NCBI RefSeq assembly: GCF_001278705.1
Contig: NZ_CP012600.1
Location: 2,108,190 to 2,172,189, forward strand
From: Bacillus gobiensis
GTDB lineage: Bacteria > Bacillota > Bacilli > Bacillales > Bacillaceae
Direction of reading: 5' to 3'
DNA length: 64,000 bases
Position numbers and translations under genes: made by a program. The notes under the pieces are model-generated. The model ran no database searches, was not told where the DNA came from, and saw nothing but the letters and a program-made list of their open reading frames with translations. Of the stretch, positions 29,317-38,796 are shown piece after piece; within the stretch, counting starts at the first letter, position 1; each line of letters begins with the position of its first letter.

Positions 29317-29411
29317 TTTGCACCCGCATAAACGGTCAGAAAGCCCCACTCCCCGGGAACTTTCAGTCATCATTAGGATTAATTGCCCCAAAAATCCGGA
29401 ATTGGTTCACC

Positions 29412-30095
29412 TTACAATTCGATTGAATCTCCGACTTCCATTACCTTTCCTACACCGCCGGGCAGGCTTTCGGCAAAGGCATAAGGATCCTGTTTGATCG
29501 GCGGAAACGTATTATAATGAATCGGAACCACTCTTTTTGCTCTAACCCATTCAGCTGCAATTTTCGCATCATCAGGACCCATCGTAAAATTATCTCCGAT
29601 CGGTAAAAAGGCAAGGTCAATTGAGTTGAGCTCGCCAATCAGCTTTAGATCAGAAAAGAGTCCAGTATCACCTGCATGGTAAACCGTTTTATCATCGACC
29701 GTCAGCAAGATCCCTGCTGGCATGCCAGTATAAATAATTTCTTTATTTTCCTCATCCGTCACAGCAGAACCATGAAACGCTTGCGTTAATTTGACTTTGC
29801 CGAAATCGAATTCTCTTCCTCCGCCAATATGGAGCGGGTGAACCTTTATGCCTTTCCATCCCAAATAAACTGCAAGCTCATTTGGAGCAATGACAAGCGC
29901 ATCATTATTCTTGGCAATTAACTCCGTGTCCCCCACATGGTCATTATGTCCGTGTGTAAGTAAAATGACATCCGCCTTGACATCGTCTGGTTTTAAATCC
30001 GTCAAATTATTCCCAGTTAAAAAAGGATCAATGATAATTCGGTGGCTTTTTGTTTCCACTGCAACTACTGAATGGCCATGAAATGATACTTTCAA
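29412..30095 (-). CDS. ytkL: UPF0173 metallo-beta-lactamase-fold hydrolase YtkL
   Basis: A 227-residue metal-dependent hydrolase of the UPF0173 family. The metal-binding motif [10 protein letters not shown] is at about 47-56, with further ligands in YHAGDTG and the late IHYNTFPP. The physiological substrate is unknown. Starts at TTG 30095 with GAGGTGTAACAA upstream. It lies 63 bp downstream of ytkK on the same strand with no terminator between, so the two are probably co-transcribed. Confidence 0.92.
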   Translation of the reverse strand: MKVSFHGHSVVAVETKSHRIIIDPFLTGNNLTDLKPDDVKADVILLTHGHNDHVGDTELIAKNNDALVIAPNELAVYLGWKGIKVHPLHIGGGREFDFGKVKLTQAFHGSAVTDEENKEIIYTGMPAGILLTVDDKTVYHAGDTGLFSDLKLIGELNSIDLAFLPIGDNFTMGPDDAKIAAEWVRAKRVVPIHYNTFPPIKQDPYAFAESLPGGVGKVMEVGDSIEL

Positions 30096-30158
30096 TTGTT
30101 ACACCTCATTTTTTTAATCGTTTATACTTTTTTCCCTGAAAAGTTAAGAGTAAAACCA

Positions 30159-30926
30159 TTAACGGCTCGAGGAAGCTCGTAAAACATCCAGTCCTCCTGC
30201 AGCCTCAATCACAGCTCCGGTTATCATATCCGAATCTTTCTCACAAAGAAACGTAATAATTCTTGCTATGTCTTGCCCTGTACCTGAGCGGCCAATCGGA
30301 GTTTTGTTTTCCTCTACAGAACGTGCATAATCAATCGATGCTTCTTTCATTTTGCCAACGATATCACCGGGACAAACCATATTGGCGGTAATGCCTGCAT
30401 CAGCTTCCTCGATGGCAATTGATTTGGTCAGTGATACTAACCCGGTTTTTGCAGCTCCATACGCGGAACGGTGAAGCCAACCGGACGCATGGCCGGCTCC
30501 TTGAAAGCCATATGTAATGATTCTGCCAAACCTCTGGCTCCTCATGGCGGGAATGACCGCCTTGAACAAGTGAAAGACAGCGCTTAAATTGCCTTCCATC
30601 ATTTCATACCATTCTTCGTCTGTATAGTCTGCAAGTTTCTTTCTTTGAAAAATATAAGGACCTGCATTGTTTATTAGAAAGTCCACTCTGCCAAATTGGG
30701 TTAAGGCTTTTTGAACCAATTGGCGCATGTCATCCTTTTGTGTGGCATCCCCTTTGATAAATTGCAATCGATCAAGGTACTGGCTAAACTGCTTTTTCAA
30801 CTGGTTAACGGCTTCTTCGTCCTGTCTGTAATTGACTGTTACTGAATAGCCTTTTTCAAGCAAAGCTTCTGTCACTTTCCTGCCTAACCCCTTTGATCCA
30901 GCGGTTATCAAAGCATGCCTTCTCAT
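30159..30926 (-). CDS. ytkK: Short-chain dehydrogenase/reductase family protein YtkK
   Basis: A 255-residue SDR with a Rossmann glycine motif written TAGSKGLG rather than TGxxxGxG, NNAG for structural stability, and catalytic YGAAK. In most SDRs a serine sits 13 residues before the catalytic tyrosine; here that position is glycine and the nearby sequence is ITYGFQGAGHASG. The substrate is unknown and catalysis may be altered. ATG 30926 with GGTGAGG upstream was preferred to GTG 30959. Confidence 0.85.
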   Translation of the reverse strand: MRRHALITAGSKGLGRKVTEALLEKGYSVTVNYRQDEEAVNQLKKQFSQYLDRLQFIKGDATQKDDMRQLVQKALTQFGRVDFLINNAGPYIFQRKKLADYTDEEWYEMMEGNLSAVFHLFKAVIPAMRSQRFGRIITYGFQGAGHASGWLHRSAYGAAKTGLVSLTKSIAIEEADAGITANMVCPGDIVGKMKEASIDYARSVEENKTPIGRSGTGQDIARIITFLCEKDSDMITGAVIEAAGGLDVLRASSSR

Positions 30927-31008
30927 CTTAGCCTCACCCCCAAAGCTTGTCTTTTTCACTACAACTTGACTTTACTACAAAATTGCAAATATATCATTCC
31001 TAAATCAC

Positions 31009-31038
31009 AAAAAAATAAGCCACCCTAAAAGGATGGCT
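31009..31038 (-). terminator. Terminator of argG-argH
   Basis: An 8-bp stem with one G-T pair (AGCCATCC/GGGTGGCT, minus strand) is followed by TATTTTTTTG. It lies 13 bp after the argH stop. Confidence 0.8.
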
Positions 31039-31051
31039 CGATTTTGGCAAG

Positions 31052-32437
31052 TTATTCTTTCACAGTTGACATGATAGATTTTGCCTTTTCAATAGCTTCT
31101 TCTACCTTCTTAAAACCGGTTCCGCCCGCACTCATTCTCTTCTTAACTGCCGCATACGGATCTAGTATCTCAAATACGTCCTCTTCAAAGAGATGGCTTG
31201 CCTCACGGAACGAATTCAATGAAAGATCAAGTAAATATTTATTTTCTTCAATGCATGTGTAAACAAGTTTTCCAACCACTTCATGAGCTTCACGGAAAGG
31301 CATTCCTTTTTTCGCCAGGTAGTCGGCGAGCTCGGTTGCATTTGAAAAATCCTGCATCGTAGCTGTTTTCATTATGTTCTCGTTGACTTTCATGCTTTCA
31401 ATCATACCGGCAAAAATCTTCAAGCTCCCTACCACTGTTGTCACGGTATCGAACATACCTTCCTTATCTTCTTGCAAATCCTTATTATAAGCAAGCGGAA
31501 GTCCTTTCATGATCGTAAGAAGTCCGGTTAAATTACCGTATACCCGACCAGTTTTCCCGCGAATTAATTCAGCCATATCTGGGTTTTTCTTTTGCGGCAT
31601 CATGCTGCTTCCAGTAGCATAAGTATCATCAAGCTCAATGAATTTGAATTCCTGAGAGCACCAAAAGATAATTTCCTCGGCAAATCTGGAAAGATGCATC
31701 ATTAAAAGACTGCTATTCGATAAAAACTCGAGAATAAAGTCCCGGTCACTCACACCATCAAGGCTGTTTTCATAAATCGAATCAAAGCCAAGAAGCTGGG
31801 CGGTATATTCCCTGTCAATAGGGAACGTTGTCCCGGCAAGCGCCCCGCAACCAAGAGGAGATTTATTGATTCGTTTCATGGAATCAGAAAAGCGCTCCTT
31901 ATCCCTTTCCAACATCCAAAAATAAGCCATAAGGTGGTGGGCAAACGAAATCGGCTGGGCACGCTGAAGATGGGTATAACCGGGCAAAATCGTTTCCACG
32001 TGCTGCTCAGCCTTTTTGATTAGCTCGTGTTGGAACTCGCCAATCAGCCCTATGACCATCTCTGTATTCTTTTTTAAATACAGGTGCATATCTGTCGCTA
32101 CTTGGTCATTCCGGCTCCTTGCCGTATGAAGCTTGCCTCCTAGAGGGCCGATCTCATCAATCAAAAGCTTCTCCAGATTCAAGTGTATATCTTCATAATC
32201 GGTGCTAAACTGAAGCTCGTTGTTTTTTGCTTTTTCAAGAAGACGCTCCAGCCCGCTTTTGATCTGGAGCTCTTCTTCTCCGGAAATAATCCCGGTTTTT
32301 TTCAGCATAGCAAGATGGGCAAGAGACCCTGTAATATCTTCTTCTACGAGTTGCTGGTCAAATGAGATGGAAGCTCCAAATTCATCGACCCATTTTTCTG
32401 GTGTTTTTTGAAATCGGCCTCCCCACAGCTTTTTCAT
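31052..32437 (-). CDS. argH: Argininosuccinate lyase
   Basis: Last step of arginine synthesis, cleaving argininosuccinate to arginine and fumarate. The 461-residue protein of the fumarase/aspartase superfamily has the signature [12 protein letters not shown] with the catalytic serine loop and [13 protein letters not shown] near the N terminus. Its ATG overlaps the argG stop codon (ATGA), so translation is coupled. Confidence 0.98.
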   Translation of the reverse strand: MKKLWGGRFQKTPEKWVDEFGASISFDQQLVEEDITGSLAHLAMLKKTGIISGEEELQIKSGLERLLEKAKNNELQFSTDYEDIHLNLEKLLIDEIGPLGGKLHTARSRNDQVATDMHLYLKKNTEMVIGLIGEFQHELIKKAEQHVETILPGYTHLQRAQPISFAHHLMAYFWMLERDKERFSDSMKRINKSPLGCGALAGTTFPIDREYTAQLLGFDSIYENSLDGVSDRDFILEFLSNSSLLMMHLSRFAEEIIFWCSQEFKFIELDDTYATGSSMMPQKKNPDMAELIRGKTGRVYGNLTGLLTIMKGLPLAYNKDLQEDKEGMFDTVTTVVGSLKIFAGMIESMKVNENIMKTATMQDFSNATELADYLAKKGMPFREAHEVVGKLVYTCIEENKYLLDLSLNSFREASHLFEEDVFEILDPYAAVKKRMSAGGTGFKKVEEAIEKAKSIMSTVKE

Positions 32438-33645
32438 GCTTTAACCTGCTCCTTTTTGTTCACCATACTGTTTACTTTCGTAGGCAAGCCCCAAAGCTCA
32501 ATAAAGCCGATCGCTGCATTATGATCGAACGCATCTTCTTTTGTATACGTTGCAAGCTTTTCATCGTAAAGGGAATATTCGGATTTGCGCCCTTCGACAA
32601 TAGCATGGCCTTTAAATAGTTTTACGCGCACGACGCCTGACACATTTTTTTGCGTCTCTTCTAAAAATGCTTGAAGAGCCTTAGTCAGCGGAGAAAACCA
32701 TAAGCCGTTATAAATGACTTCAGCCATTTTTTGTTCAATGACAGGTTTAAAATGAGCAACTTCTTTAACTAAAGTTAAATCTTCGAGCTCTTTGTGTGCT
32801 TTTAAGAGCGTAACAGCACCCGGACATTCGTAGATTTCTCTTGATTTGATACCAACAAGCCGGTTTTCCACATGGTCAATTCTTCCGACACCGTGCTTGC
32901 CTGCCACTTCATTAAGCTTTAAGATGATGTTCGCTGGAGTATAAGAAACACCATTCAGCGCAACAGGGATACCTTTTTCAAACGAAATTTCGATCGTTTC
33001 AGGTGTATCCGGCGTATTTTCAAGCGGCTGAGTCAAATCGTAAGCTCCTTCCGGAGGTGCAGCCCAAGGATCCTCTAATACACCACACTCATTGCTTCTG
33101 CCCCAAAGGTTTTGATCAACGCTGTACGGGCTGTCAAGTTTGATTGGAACCGGAACTCCGTGTTTTTGGGCGTATTCAATTTCTTCCTCCCGTGACCATT
33201 GCCAATCACGAACAGGTGCAAGCACTTCTAAATCAGGATTTAGAGATTTGATCGAAACTTCAAAACGAACCTGGTCGTTTCCTTTTCCAGTACAGCCGTG
33301 AGCTACAGCTTGAGCATTTTCTTGCTCCGCAACCTCGACCAGCTTTTTGGAAATCAATGGACGGCTAAGAGCGGAAACAAGCGGATATTTTCCTTCATAC
33401 ATCGTATTCGCCTTTAATGCAGTCATGGCAAAATCAGCGGCAAACTCTTCTTTTGCATCGATCACATACGATTTTGATGCGCCAACCTGAAGTGCTTTTT
33501 GCTGAACAAACGCTAAATCTTTTCCTTCACCAACATCCAGGCAACATGCAATGACATCATAATTTTGTTCTTGAAACCATTTTATCGCAACAGAAGTATC
33601 AAGACCTCCTGAATATGCAAGGACTACTTTTTTCTTTTGGACCAT
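32434..33645 (-). CDS. argG: Argininosuccinate synthase
   Basis: Joins citrulline and aspartate using ATP. The 403-residue protein has the PP-loop [11 protein letters not shown] at about 9-19 and [13 protein letters not shown] for substrate binding. The frame opens with a GTG at 33663, but ATG 33645 matches the family N terminus and has GAGAGGGG upstream. It is first in the argGH operon, with an ARG-box-like sequence in its promoter region. Confidence 0.98.
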   Translation of the reverse strand: MVQKKKVVLAYSGGLDTSVAIKWFQEQNYDVIACCLDVGEGKDLAFVQQKALQVGASKSYVIDAKEEFAADFAMTALKANTMYEGKYPLVSALSRPLISKKLVEVAEQENAQAVAHGCTGKGNDQVRFEVSIKSLNPDLEVLAPVRDWQWSREEEIEYAQKHGVPVPIKLDSPYSVDQNLWGRSNECGVLEDPWAAPPEGAYDLTQPLENTPDTPETIEISFEKGIPVALNGVSYTPANIILKLNEVAGKHGVGRIDHVENRLVGIKSREIYECPGAVTLLKAHKELEDLTLVKEVAHFKPVIEQKMAEVIYNGLWFSPLTKALQAFLEETQKNVSGVVRVKLFKGHAIVEGRKSEYSLYDEKLATYTKEDAFDHNAAIGFIELWGLPTKVNSMVNKKEQVKA

Positions 33646-33677
33646 TTTGAAGACCCCTCTCACAGATGTGTATAAAA

Positions 33678-33695
33678 ATTAGTTTTTATTCATAA
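33678..33695 (-). promoter_or_regulatory. ARG box (ArgR/AhrC operator) upstream of argG
   Basis: TTATGAATAAAAACTAAT on the minus strand is close to the Bacillus ARG-box consensus CATGAATAAAAATKCAAK. A second, weaker half-site (ATGCATTTTTATG) adjoins it. It lies about 35 bp upstream of the argG start. Confidence 0.6.
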
Positions 33696-33754
33696 AAATG
33701 CATTTGATATGTATATACTCTAACAAGTTATTTTTCTTTTTTCAACCTTTTCAT

Positions 33755-33785
33755 AAAAAAAATTCATCCACTCGATTGGATGAAT
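33755..33785 (-). terminator. Terminator of moaB
   Basis: A perfect 9-bp stem (ATTCATCCA/TGGATGAAT) on the minus strand is followed by TTTTTTT, 7 bp after the moaB stop. Confidence 0.88.
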
Positions 33786-33792
33786 AAAAAGG

Positions 33793-34317
33793 TTAAGTAT
33801 TTGATTGCCTATCCTTCCTTATTTCCCTTATCACATGGGCAATTTCCGGTACGATGAGTTTATTCATTGCAAGCTTAACGGCACCGCTGGATCCGGGTGT
33901 GGAAAAAACGGCTGTATGCATAATAACTCCTGCTTCTGCTCTTGAAAGAATCGCTGCTGAACCAATATCCTCTGTATAACTAAGCATCCTGAATAACTCG
34001 CCGAACCCGGGTATCGTTTTATCAAACAAAGGAGATATCGCCTCTATCGTGACGTCTCTTGAGGCAATTCCCGTCCCGCCATTTAAAAGAACAGCATCGG
34101 TTTCATTATCTCTGCATCCCGCAAGGACACATTCTCTTATGGCTTCAAGCTCGTCCTTTACAATGTGATGCCTGATGACAATATGGCCAGCTTTTTTTAG
34201 GAGTTCAATCATTAATTTGCCGCTTTTATCGGTTTCATAAGTTCTAGTGTCACTGACCGTTATAACATGACAGGACACCCGATTGGGCGCTTCTTTTTTG
34301 TGTTCCTCTACGCTCAT
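33793..34317 (-). CDS. moaB: Molybdenum cofactor biosynthesis protein B
   Basis: MoaB/Mog-fold protein, 174 residues, that in related proteins adenylylates molybdopterin before molybdenum insertion. Visible motifs are ITVSDTRTYETDKSG at about 19-33 and LNGGTGIASRDVT for the nucleotide loop, followed by PGFGELFR. The frame is open to 34413, but ATG 34317 with AGGGGTGAAACA upstream matches the family. No other molybdopterin genes are nearby. Confidence 0.94.
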   Translation of the reverse strand: MSVEEHKKEAPNRVSCHVITVSDTRTYETDKSGKLMIELLKKAGHIVIRHHIVKDELEAIRECVLAGCRDNETDAVLLNGGTGIASRDVTIEAISPLFDKTIPGFGELFRMLSYTEDIGSAAILSRAEAGVIMHTAVFSTPGSSGAVKLAMNKLIVPEIAHVIREIRKDRQSNT

Positions 34318-34342
34318 TGTTTCACCCCTGAAAATTAATACA

Positions 34343-34385
34343 TAAAAAGCCTTGTAAACAGTATACACGATTCTGTTTATAAGGC
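34343..34385 (-). terminator. Terminator of the minus-strand DUF4183 gene
   Basis: A 13-bp stem with one mismatch (GCCTTATAAACAG/CTGTTTACAAGGC, minus strand) is followed by TTTTTATG. It lies between the DUF4183 gene and moaB. Confidence 0.8.
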
Positions 34386-34419
34386 TAAATGAAAACAAAA
34401 CATAACCATGCACTGGGGT

Positions 34420-34755
34420 TCATAATTTTATCATTTGCAGGATTAACGGCGCTCCTTCAGTCGGTACGTCAGATGTTTTCAATATGATGGCTCCGCTCTG
34501 TACATCGTAGCTTTCCTTAGGCTGCAACACTCCGTTTATAAAAAGATTCATGTATGATACTTTACAAGGGTCAAGTATGACTTGCTTTCCTAAGTCATTG
34601 ATTCCATCTTCTTCTGTGTAAATTCTTTTTTGGCCATCTGAAATCGTATAAAACTCATAAATGTTTAATTTCTTAGGTATATGGAATTGAACCTCTTCTG
34701 AAGCTACAGTCGGTATAGTAAGCAATGGTTTTTTTACATTTCCTTTATCGTTCAT
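34420..34755 (-). CDS. DUF4183 domain protein (paralog A)
   Basis: A 111-residue protein with no signal peptide or membrane helix. The second half (YMNLFINGVLQPKESYDV, then a hydrophobic beta-rich end) matches the DUF4183 domain, a beta-rich module of unknown function often found in spore-surface proteins of Bacillus. GGAGTGATG precedes the ATG. It is divergent from a second DUF4183 gene 224 bp away, with which it shares the Y-x-N-x-(F/Y)-(I/V)-NGVLQ core. Role in the spore coat or exosporium is inference from family context. Confidence 0.7.
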   Translation of the reverse strand: MNDKGNVKKPLLTIPTVASEEVQFHIPKKLNIYEFYTISDGQKRIYTEEDGINDLGKQVILDPCKVSYMNLFINGVLQPKESYDVQSGAIILKTSDVPTEGAPLILQMIKL

Positions 34756-34979
34756 TTATTCATCACTCCGAACTACTGAAACTTCACTTTGACAGGTAAA
34801 CAATTCGGACTTCTGCGGACAATTGACTTCATCCTTCGACCTGGATAAATCCTCTACATTTTATCAATTCAGTTTAAAAATGTGCCTGTTTATTTTTTAA
34901 TCCTTTATAAAAAATTTATAGGCAACTGTCTATACATTTACATAATATGAAGTGATCTGATGAAAGGGAGGGAAAATGA

Positions 34980-35360
34980 TTGCCACTTCAAATCATGAAG
35001 CCTGCAATTACTACTGATTCAACAGTTACTGTAGTACCAACAGTTAAAAGATTTTTTAACGAGGCTGCAGAAACTGTAACCGGAAAAGGAAATTTAACAA
35101 TTGCTGTTGAAGACTTCTGGACAGATACTGGAGCAGACGCAACTGCACTTCCTGCATTAACTGCAGATAATAGTTATTACAACGTTTATGTGAATGGTGT
35201 ACTGCAAATGGAAGATTTATTAGACTACACTCCCGGAGGTTCAGGGACTGGGAAACTTGTCATTACTGTCCCTACAGGCTCAACTATTGAACAACATTCT
35301 CCTGTAGTTCTGGTTGTTACTTACTTCGCTCCAACATCTGATATCACTATTTTCAACTAA
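34980..35360 (+). CDS. DUF4183 domain protein (paralog B)
   Basis: A 126-residue protein rich in Thr, Val and Ala, without cysteine. DUF4183 covers about 25-120, with core YYNVYVNGVLQMEDLLDY and a glycine turn (GGSGTGK). It probably starts at TTG 34980, because AGGGAGGG is seven bases upstream; the nearby ATG 34976 opens a short frame only. No sporulation sigma-factor promoter could be defined in the 224-bp divergent region, although CATAATAT (34940-34947) is reminiscent of a SigE/SigK -10. Confidence 0.72.
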   Translation: MPLQIMKPAITTDSTVTVVPTVKRFFNEAAETVTGKGNLTIAVEDFWTDTGADATALPALTADNSYYNVYVNGVLQMEDLLDYTPGGSGTGKLVITVPTGSTIEQHSPVVLVVTYFAPTSDITIFN

Positions 35361-35370
35361 TCTTTTGGAG

Positions 35371-35400
35371 CCTCTGAAATTGGTTATTCAGAGGTTTCTT
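35371..35400 (+). terminator. Terminator of DUF4183 paralog B
   Basis: A perfect 8-bp stem (CCTCTGAA/TTCAGAGG) is followed by TTTCTT, 10 bp after the stop codon. I see nothing further in 35401-35560. Confidence 0.75.
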
Positions 35401-35560
35401 GTGGGAAAAACTTGTGTGGTTGCATGGATTCCGGCCTGTTAGATCATGCGGATTTTCCTCCGGCGATCTTCCGAACAAGACCTGCCTCCTCCTAAATGTA
35501 TTACGCAGCCAAAATGCCGGCGGATCTCTAAGAAAATGCAATATGTATTTTCTCAACAAA

Positions 35561-35610
35561 TAAAAAACAACCTCCTCTCATGCTGGTTTATAACATGAAA
35601 GGAGGTTGTT
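35561..35610 (-). terminator. Terminator of ackA
   Basis: A perfect 11-bp stem (AACAACCTCCT/AGGAGGTTGTT) on the minus strand contains an inner CATG pairing and is followed by TTTTTTATTTG. It lies 10 bp after the ackA stop. Confidence 0.9.
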
Positions 35611-35620
35611 TAAATCACTG

Positions 35621-36820
35621 TTAAATCAACGTTTTTTTCGCAATTCTTTCTACGTCTCTGGCAATCATGACTTCTTCATTTGTTGGAATAATGATTACCT
35701 TTACAGGGGAATGCGGGTAGTTGATAAATGCTTCTTCACCGTGCGTATTATTTAATGCAGGGTCCCAGTATACGCCCATGAACTCAAGTCCGTTAAGAAC
35801 GCGTGAACGAACTTCGGCGCTATTTTCACCGATTCCGGCAGTAAAAATAATCGCGTCAATTCCGCGCATTCTTGCAGCGTATGAACCGATGTATTTATGA
35901 ATTCGTTCTGCAAAAACATCTAGGGCTACTTCAGCACGCTGATTTCCTTCAAGGGCTGCTTCATGGATATCACGAAGGTCGCTGGAAAGACCGGAGATTC
36001 CAAGTAGTCCGCTTTTCTTATTTAAGACGTTCAGCACTTCTTCCGCTGTTTGGCCTGTTTTTTCCATAATAAAAGGAATCAAAGCAGGATCAATGTTTCC
36101 AGAGCGTGTACCCATCGCTACTCCGGCAAGAGGGGTGAAGCCCATAGACGTATCAATTGATTTGCCGCCTTCTACTGCTGCGATGCTGGCACCATTACCT
36201 AAATGGGCTGATATCAAACGAAGCTCTTCCAAAGGACGTCCAAGCAGTTCAGCAGCACGTTCCGTTACGTATTTATGGGAAGTTCCATGGAATCCATATT
36301 TACGGATGCCAAATTTCTCATAATATTCATAAGGAAGGCTATATAAATAAGATTGCTCAGGCATTGTTTGATGAAACGCAGTGTCAAAAACAGCAACTGC
36401 AGGAACTTGCGGAAGTATTTCCTTGAAGGCTTTAATTCCAACGAGGTTTGCCGGATTGTGCAGCGGAGCAAGTTCTGAAATCTCTTCGATCTCCCTGATC
36501 GTTTCATCCGTCAATAAAGTCGAATCGCTGAATTTTTCTCCTCCGTGGACTACTCGGTGCCCAATTCCGTCAATTTCATTTAAATCTTGAATGATTTGAA
36601 ACTCAGTGAGCTTTTTCAAAAGCATTTTTACGGCAATGGCATGATTCGAAATGTCTGTTGTTTCCGTGTTTTTTTCACCGTTTACAGAAATGGTGAATAT
36701 GCCTTGATCCATACCGATCCGTTCAACTAAGCCTTTCGTAAGGACTTTTTCACTGGGCATTTCAAACAGTTGAAATTTTAATGAAGAGCTTCCCGCGTTA
36801 ATTGCAATGATTTTGGACAT
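35621..36820 (-). CDS. ackA: Acetate kinase
   Basis: Makes ATP from acetyl phosphate during overflow metabolism. The 399-residue ASKHA-fold kinase has [13 protein letters not shown] (6-18), [11 protein letters not shown] (about 146-156) and HLGNGAS, plus the adenosine motif [18 protein letters not shown] precedes the ATG. Monocistronic, with a CcpA-type activation site upstream of the promoter as in B. subtilis. Confidence 0.98.
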   Translation of the reverse strand: MSKIIAINAGSSSLKFQLFEMPSEKVLTKGLVERIGMDQGIFTISVNGEKNTETTDISNHAIAVKMLLKKLTEFQIIQDLNEIDGIGHRVVHGGEKFSDSTLLTDETIREIEEISELAPLHNPANLVGIKAFKEILPQVPAVAVFDTAFHQTMPEQSYLYSLPYEYYEKFGIRKYGFHGTSHKYVTERAAELLGRPLEELRLISAHLGNGASIAAVEGGKSIDTSMGFTPLAGVAMGTRSGNIDPALIPFIMEKTGQTAEEVLNVLNKKSGLLGISGLSSDLRDIHEAALEGNQRAEVALDVFAERIHKYIGSYAARMRGIDAIIFTAGIGENSAEVRSRVLNGLEFMGVYWDPALNNTHGEEAFINYPHSPVKVIIIPTNEEVMIARDVERIAKKTLI

Positions 36821-36982
36821 GAATGTCGCTCCTTTTACTCAGGTATATAATGAAAATTCAACGTTTACAAGGGTATGTCGCTTGGCCCTTTTGAATTTTT
36901 CAGGAAGTATTTGTTCTGCTCCAAGCTATCAAGCAGTATAAATGATCTGTAAAAAACTACTTATCAATAATCTGACTTATTC

Positions 36983-37038
36983 ATTTAAACATTGAAAAAC
37001 ATACTTTGCAAGCCTTATCAGTTATGATAGTGCTTTCA
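36983..37038 (-). promoter_or_regulatory. ackA promoter with upstream cre
   Basis: TTGCAA (37006-37011) and TTAAAT (36983-36988) on the minus strand are 17 bp apart. The cre-like TGAAAGCACTATCA (37025-37038) differs from consensus only in the central CG (CA here). Its centre falls about 56 bp upstream of the predicted start, the spacing at which CcpA activates ackA in B. subtilis. The leader would be about 155 nt. It includes ACTTCCTGAAAAATT, a poor match (about 11/15 in one register) to a CodY box. Confidence 0.55.
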
Positions 37039-37080
37039 TTTTAAAATTATTTTCTGGAAAAAAGAGTAAACATAAGCCTT

Positions 37081-37115
37081 AAAAAACAAGACAGAACTTC
37101 ACCGTTCTGTCTTGT
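37081..37115 (-). terminator. Terminator of ytxK with the stop codon in its loop
   Basis: A perfect 12-bp stem (ACAAGACAGAAC/GTTCTGTCTTGT) is followed by TTTTTT on the minus strand. The ytxK TGA (37099-37101) sits in the five-base loop. Confidence 0.88.
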
Positions 37116-38100
37116 GGTCTGTATTTTCCTTAATCCATCGTTCCAATTGATTCATTATACGTACCATGCCATTTTTATCAGAGAATGAAGGAAGATCGGC
37201 AGCCAAAATTTGCTTGGGCGCTGTAATGTTATCTCCTTTTTTCCGTAATACAAGTATGCTTTTTCCGAAGGATTCGTTTTTAAAAATAGAAGAAGGGAGT
37301 TTTAATATGGCATAAATATAAGCTTCTTCTGTTAAAAACGAGGTGAGCTTTTTGCTTTCCGGTCCGACGAACAGCTGATTTGGAATAACAAAAAACAAAT
37401 GGCCTCCCGGTTTTGTATATCTAAGGCTCTGTTCAATAAATAAGTAATGTGAGAAGGAATGACCTTCATCTGCCTTAAGTTGATAACTCTTTGCGGCTTC
37501 GTCATTTGGATAATAACCAACCGGCAGATCACTGATGATCGTATCCACTTGCTCGGCAAAAACGAGCTGTAGGCTGTCTTGATTAAAAAAGCTGACTTCT
37601 TTCTTTTGCATATCGGCTTGTATAAAAGCAAGTTGTATTAAAATATCATCTATGTCTGCCCCATATATTTTGCCCAACTTGCCGGACATATGATTCAAAA
37701 CGGTAAATAAAAGATTTCCCGTTCCAACCGCAGGATCCATTATACTGACCGGCTCTGTCCCTTGATTGAATTTATTAAATAAATAACTAATAAACAAACC
37801 AATCGTATCAGGTGTCATTTGCCGGTTTGGATGGTAATTTTTCATACTTTTTAACAAAGACAGCTGAAGAGCTTTTCGAACCGTTTCTGCCTCAAGCTCA
37901 TCAATATCATCATATTTCTGTAATAGCTCTTTTATCTTCTCGGCTTTCTCCTCTGATAGGTCCAGGTGCAGGGATTTTTCCAGGAATACTTCACCTGCTT
38001 CTGCAAGAGCTTCCAGATAGGATACCTGCAAATCTTCTGAAATAAATTCGGCAGCTGAATCCATAAAATCGTACAATCGTTCAATATTATTTCTTTGCAT
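37099..38100 (-). CDS. ytxK: YtxK, class I methyltransferase related to N6-adenine DNA methylases
   Basis: A 333-residue SAM-dependent methyltransferase-fold protein. Motif I MDPAVGTGNLLFTVL (about 120-134) and a motif IV position reading SDLPVGYY in place of the usual (N/D)PPY. The N-terminal helical part (1-100) resembles the HsdM N-terminal region. It has no adjacent specificity or restriction subunit. The conserved position next to ackA and tpx in Bacillus suggests a housekeeping role; the substrate is unknown. GGAGAGTAAGC precedes the ATG. Confidence 0.87.
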   Translation of the reverse strand: MQRNNIERLYDFMDSAAEFISEDLQVSYLEALAEAGEVFLEKSLHLDLSEEKAEKIKELLQKYDDIDELEAETVRKALQLSLLKSMKNYHPNRQMTPDTIGLFISYLFNKFNQGTEPVSIMDPAVGTGNLLFTVLNHMSGKLGKIYGADIDDILIQLAFIQADMQKKEVSFFNQDSLQLVFAEQVDTIISDLPVGYYPNDEAAKSYQLKADEGHSFSHYLFIEQSLRYTKPGGHLFFVIPNQLFVGPESKKLTSFLTEEAYIYAILKLPSSIFKNESFGKSILVLRKKGDNITAPKQILAADLPSFSDKNGMVRIMNQLERWIKENTDHKTER

Positions 38101-38166
38101 TGCTTACTCTCCTTAACCTCCATCGTTCCCGCCAGAGGTGAGCTTTATCCATTGTTCATCATAGCG

Positions 38167-38197
38167 AAAAAAAAAGCCCCGGTCAAAACCGAAGCTT
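38167..38197 (-). terminator. Terminator of tpx
   Basis: A stem AAGCTTCGG/CCGGGGCTT with two G-T pairs (minus strand) is followed by a run of T, 9 bp after the tpx stop. Confidence 0.8.
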
Positions 38198-38206
38198 TTC
38201 GTGCCC

Positions 38207-38710
38207 TTATTTTACAGCTGATTTAGCTGCCTCTATTGCTTTTTCATAGTCAGGATGATTCGTTGCTTCACTAACGTATTCTGTGTAAACAACTTTCCCG
38301 TTCTCATCCAGAACAAAAACGGCACGGGCGAGCAACCTCAATTCCTTAATATAGACACCGAACGCTTCACCGAAAGACATCTCACGATGATCAGACAGTG
38401 TTTCCACGTTTTCAATGCCGTTAGCTCCGCACCAGCGCTTTTGCGCAAATGGTAAATCTGCACTTATTGTATATACATTCACCGGCCCTAAATTTACTGC
38501 TTCTTCATTAAATTTGCGAGTTTGCGCATCGCATACGCCTGTATCCAATGATGGAACTACCGATAAAACAGCAGCTTTTCCTTTAATTTGTGAAAGTGTT
38601 ACCTCTTCCAAAGAATTAGACAATACTGTAAAATCAGGTGCCTGATCCCCTACCTTTACTTCTTCACCTATTAGCGTTACAGGATTCCCTTTAAATGTAA
38701 TTTCAGCCAA
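38207..38710 (-). CDS. tpx: Thiol peroxidase (2-Cys peroxiredoxin, Tpx)
   Basis: Reduces hydroperoxides with thioredoxin. The 167-residue protein has the peroxidatic cysteine in [11 protein letters not shown] (Cys60) and the resolving cysteine in RWCGANG (Cys94). Start at TTG 38710: AAGGAGGG is eight bases upstream and the product ([13 protein letters not shown]) aligns with the family, whereas upstream codons have no ribosome site. Monocistronic with its own terminator. Confidence 0.96.
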   Translation of the reverse strand: MAEITFKGNPVTLIGEEVKVGDQAPDFTVLSNSLEEVTLSQIKGKAAVLSVVPSLDTGVCDAQTRKFNEEAVNLGPVNVYTISADLPFAQKRWCGANGIENVETLSDHREMSFGEAFGVYIKELRLLARAVFVLDENGKVVYTEYVSEATNHPDYEKAIEAAKSAVK

Positions 38711-38741
38711 TTCAATACCCTCCTTCAATATGTATAGTTCT

Positions 38742-38770
38742 ACTATAAAAGAGATTAGGCCATTCTGCAA
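38742..38770 (-). promoter_or_regulatory. Possible tpx promoter
   Basis: TTGCAG (38765-38770) and TATAGT (38742-38747) on the minus strand are 17 bp apart, about 30 bp upstream of the TTG start. The -35 is weak, as is usual for activator-dependent promoters. Confidence 0.4.
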
Positions 38771-38796
38771 AGCAATATGATTATAGTTATTCAGGC

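Noticed and set aside
34976..35017. ATG 34976 as start of a small gene upstream of DUF4183 paralog B
   Set aside because: It reads only 13 codons in another frame before a stop; the same ribosome site fits TTG 34980, which opens the real gene.
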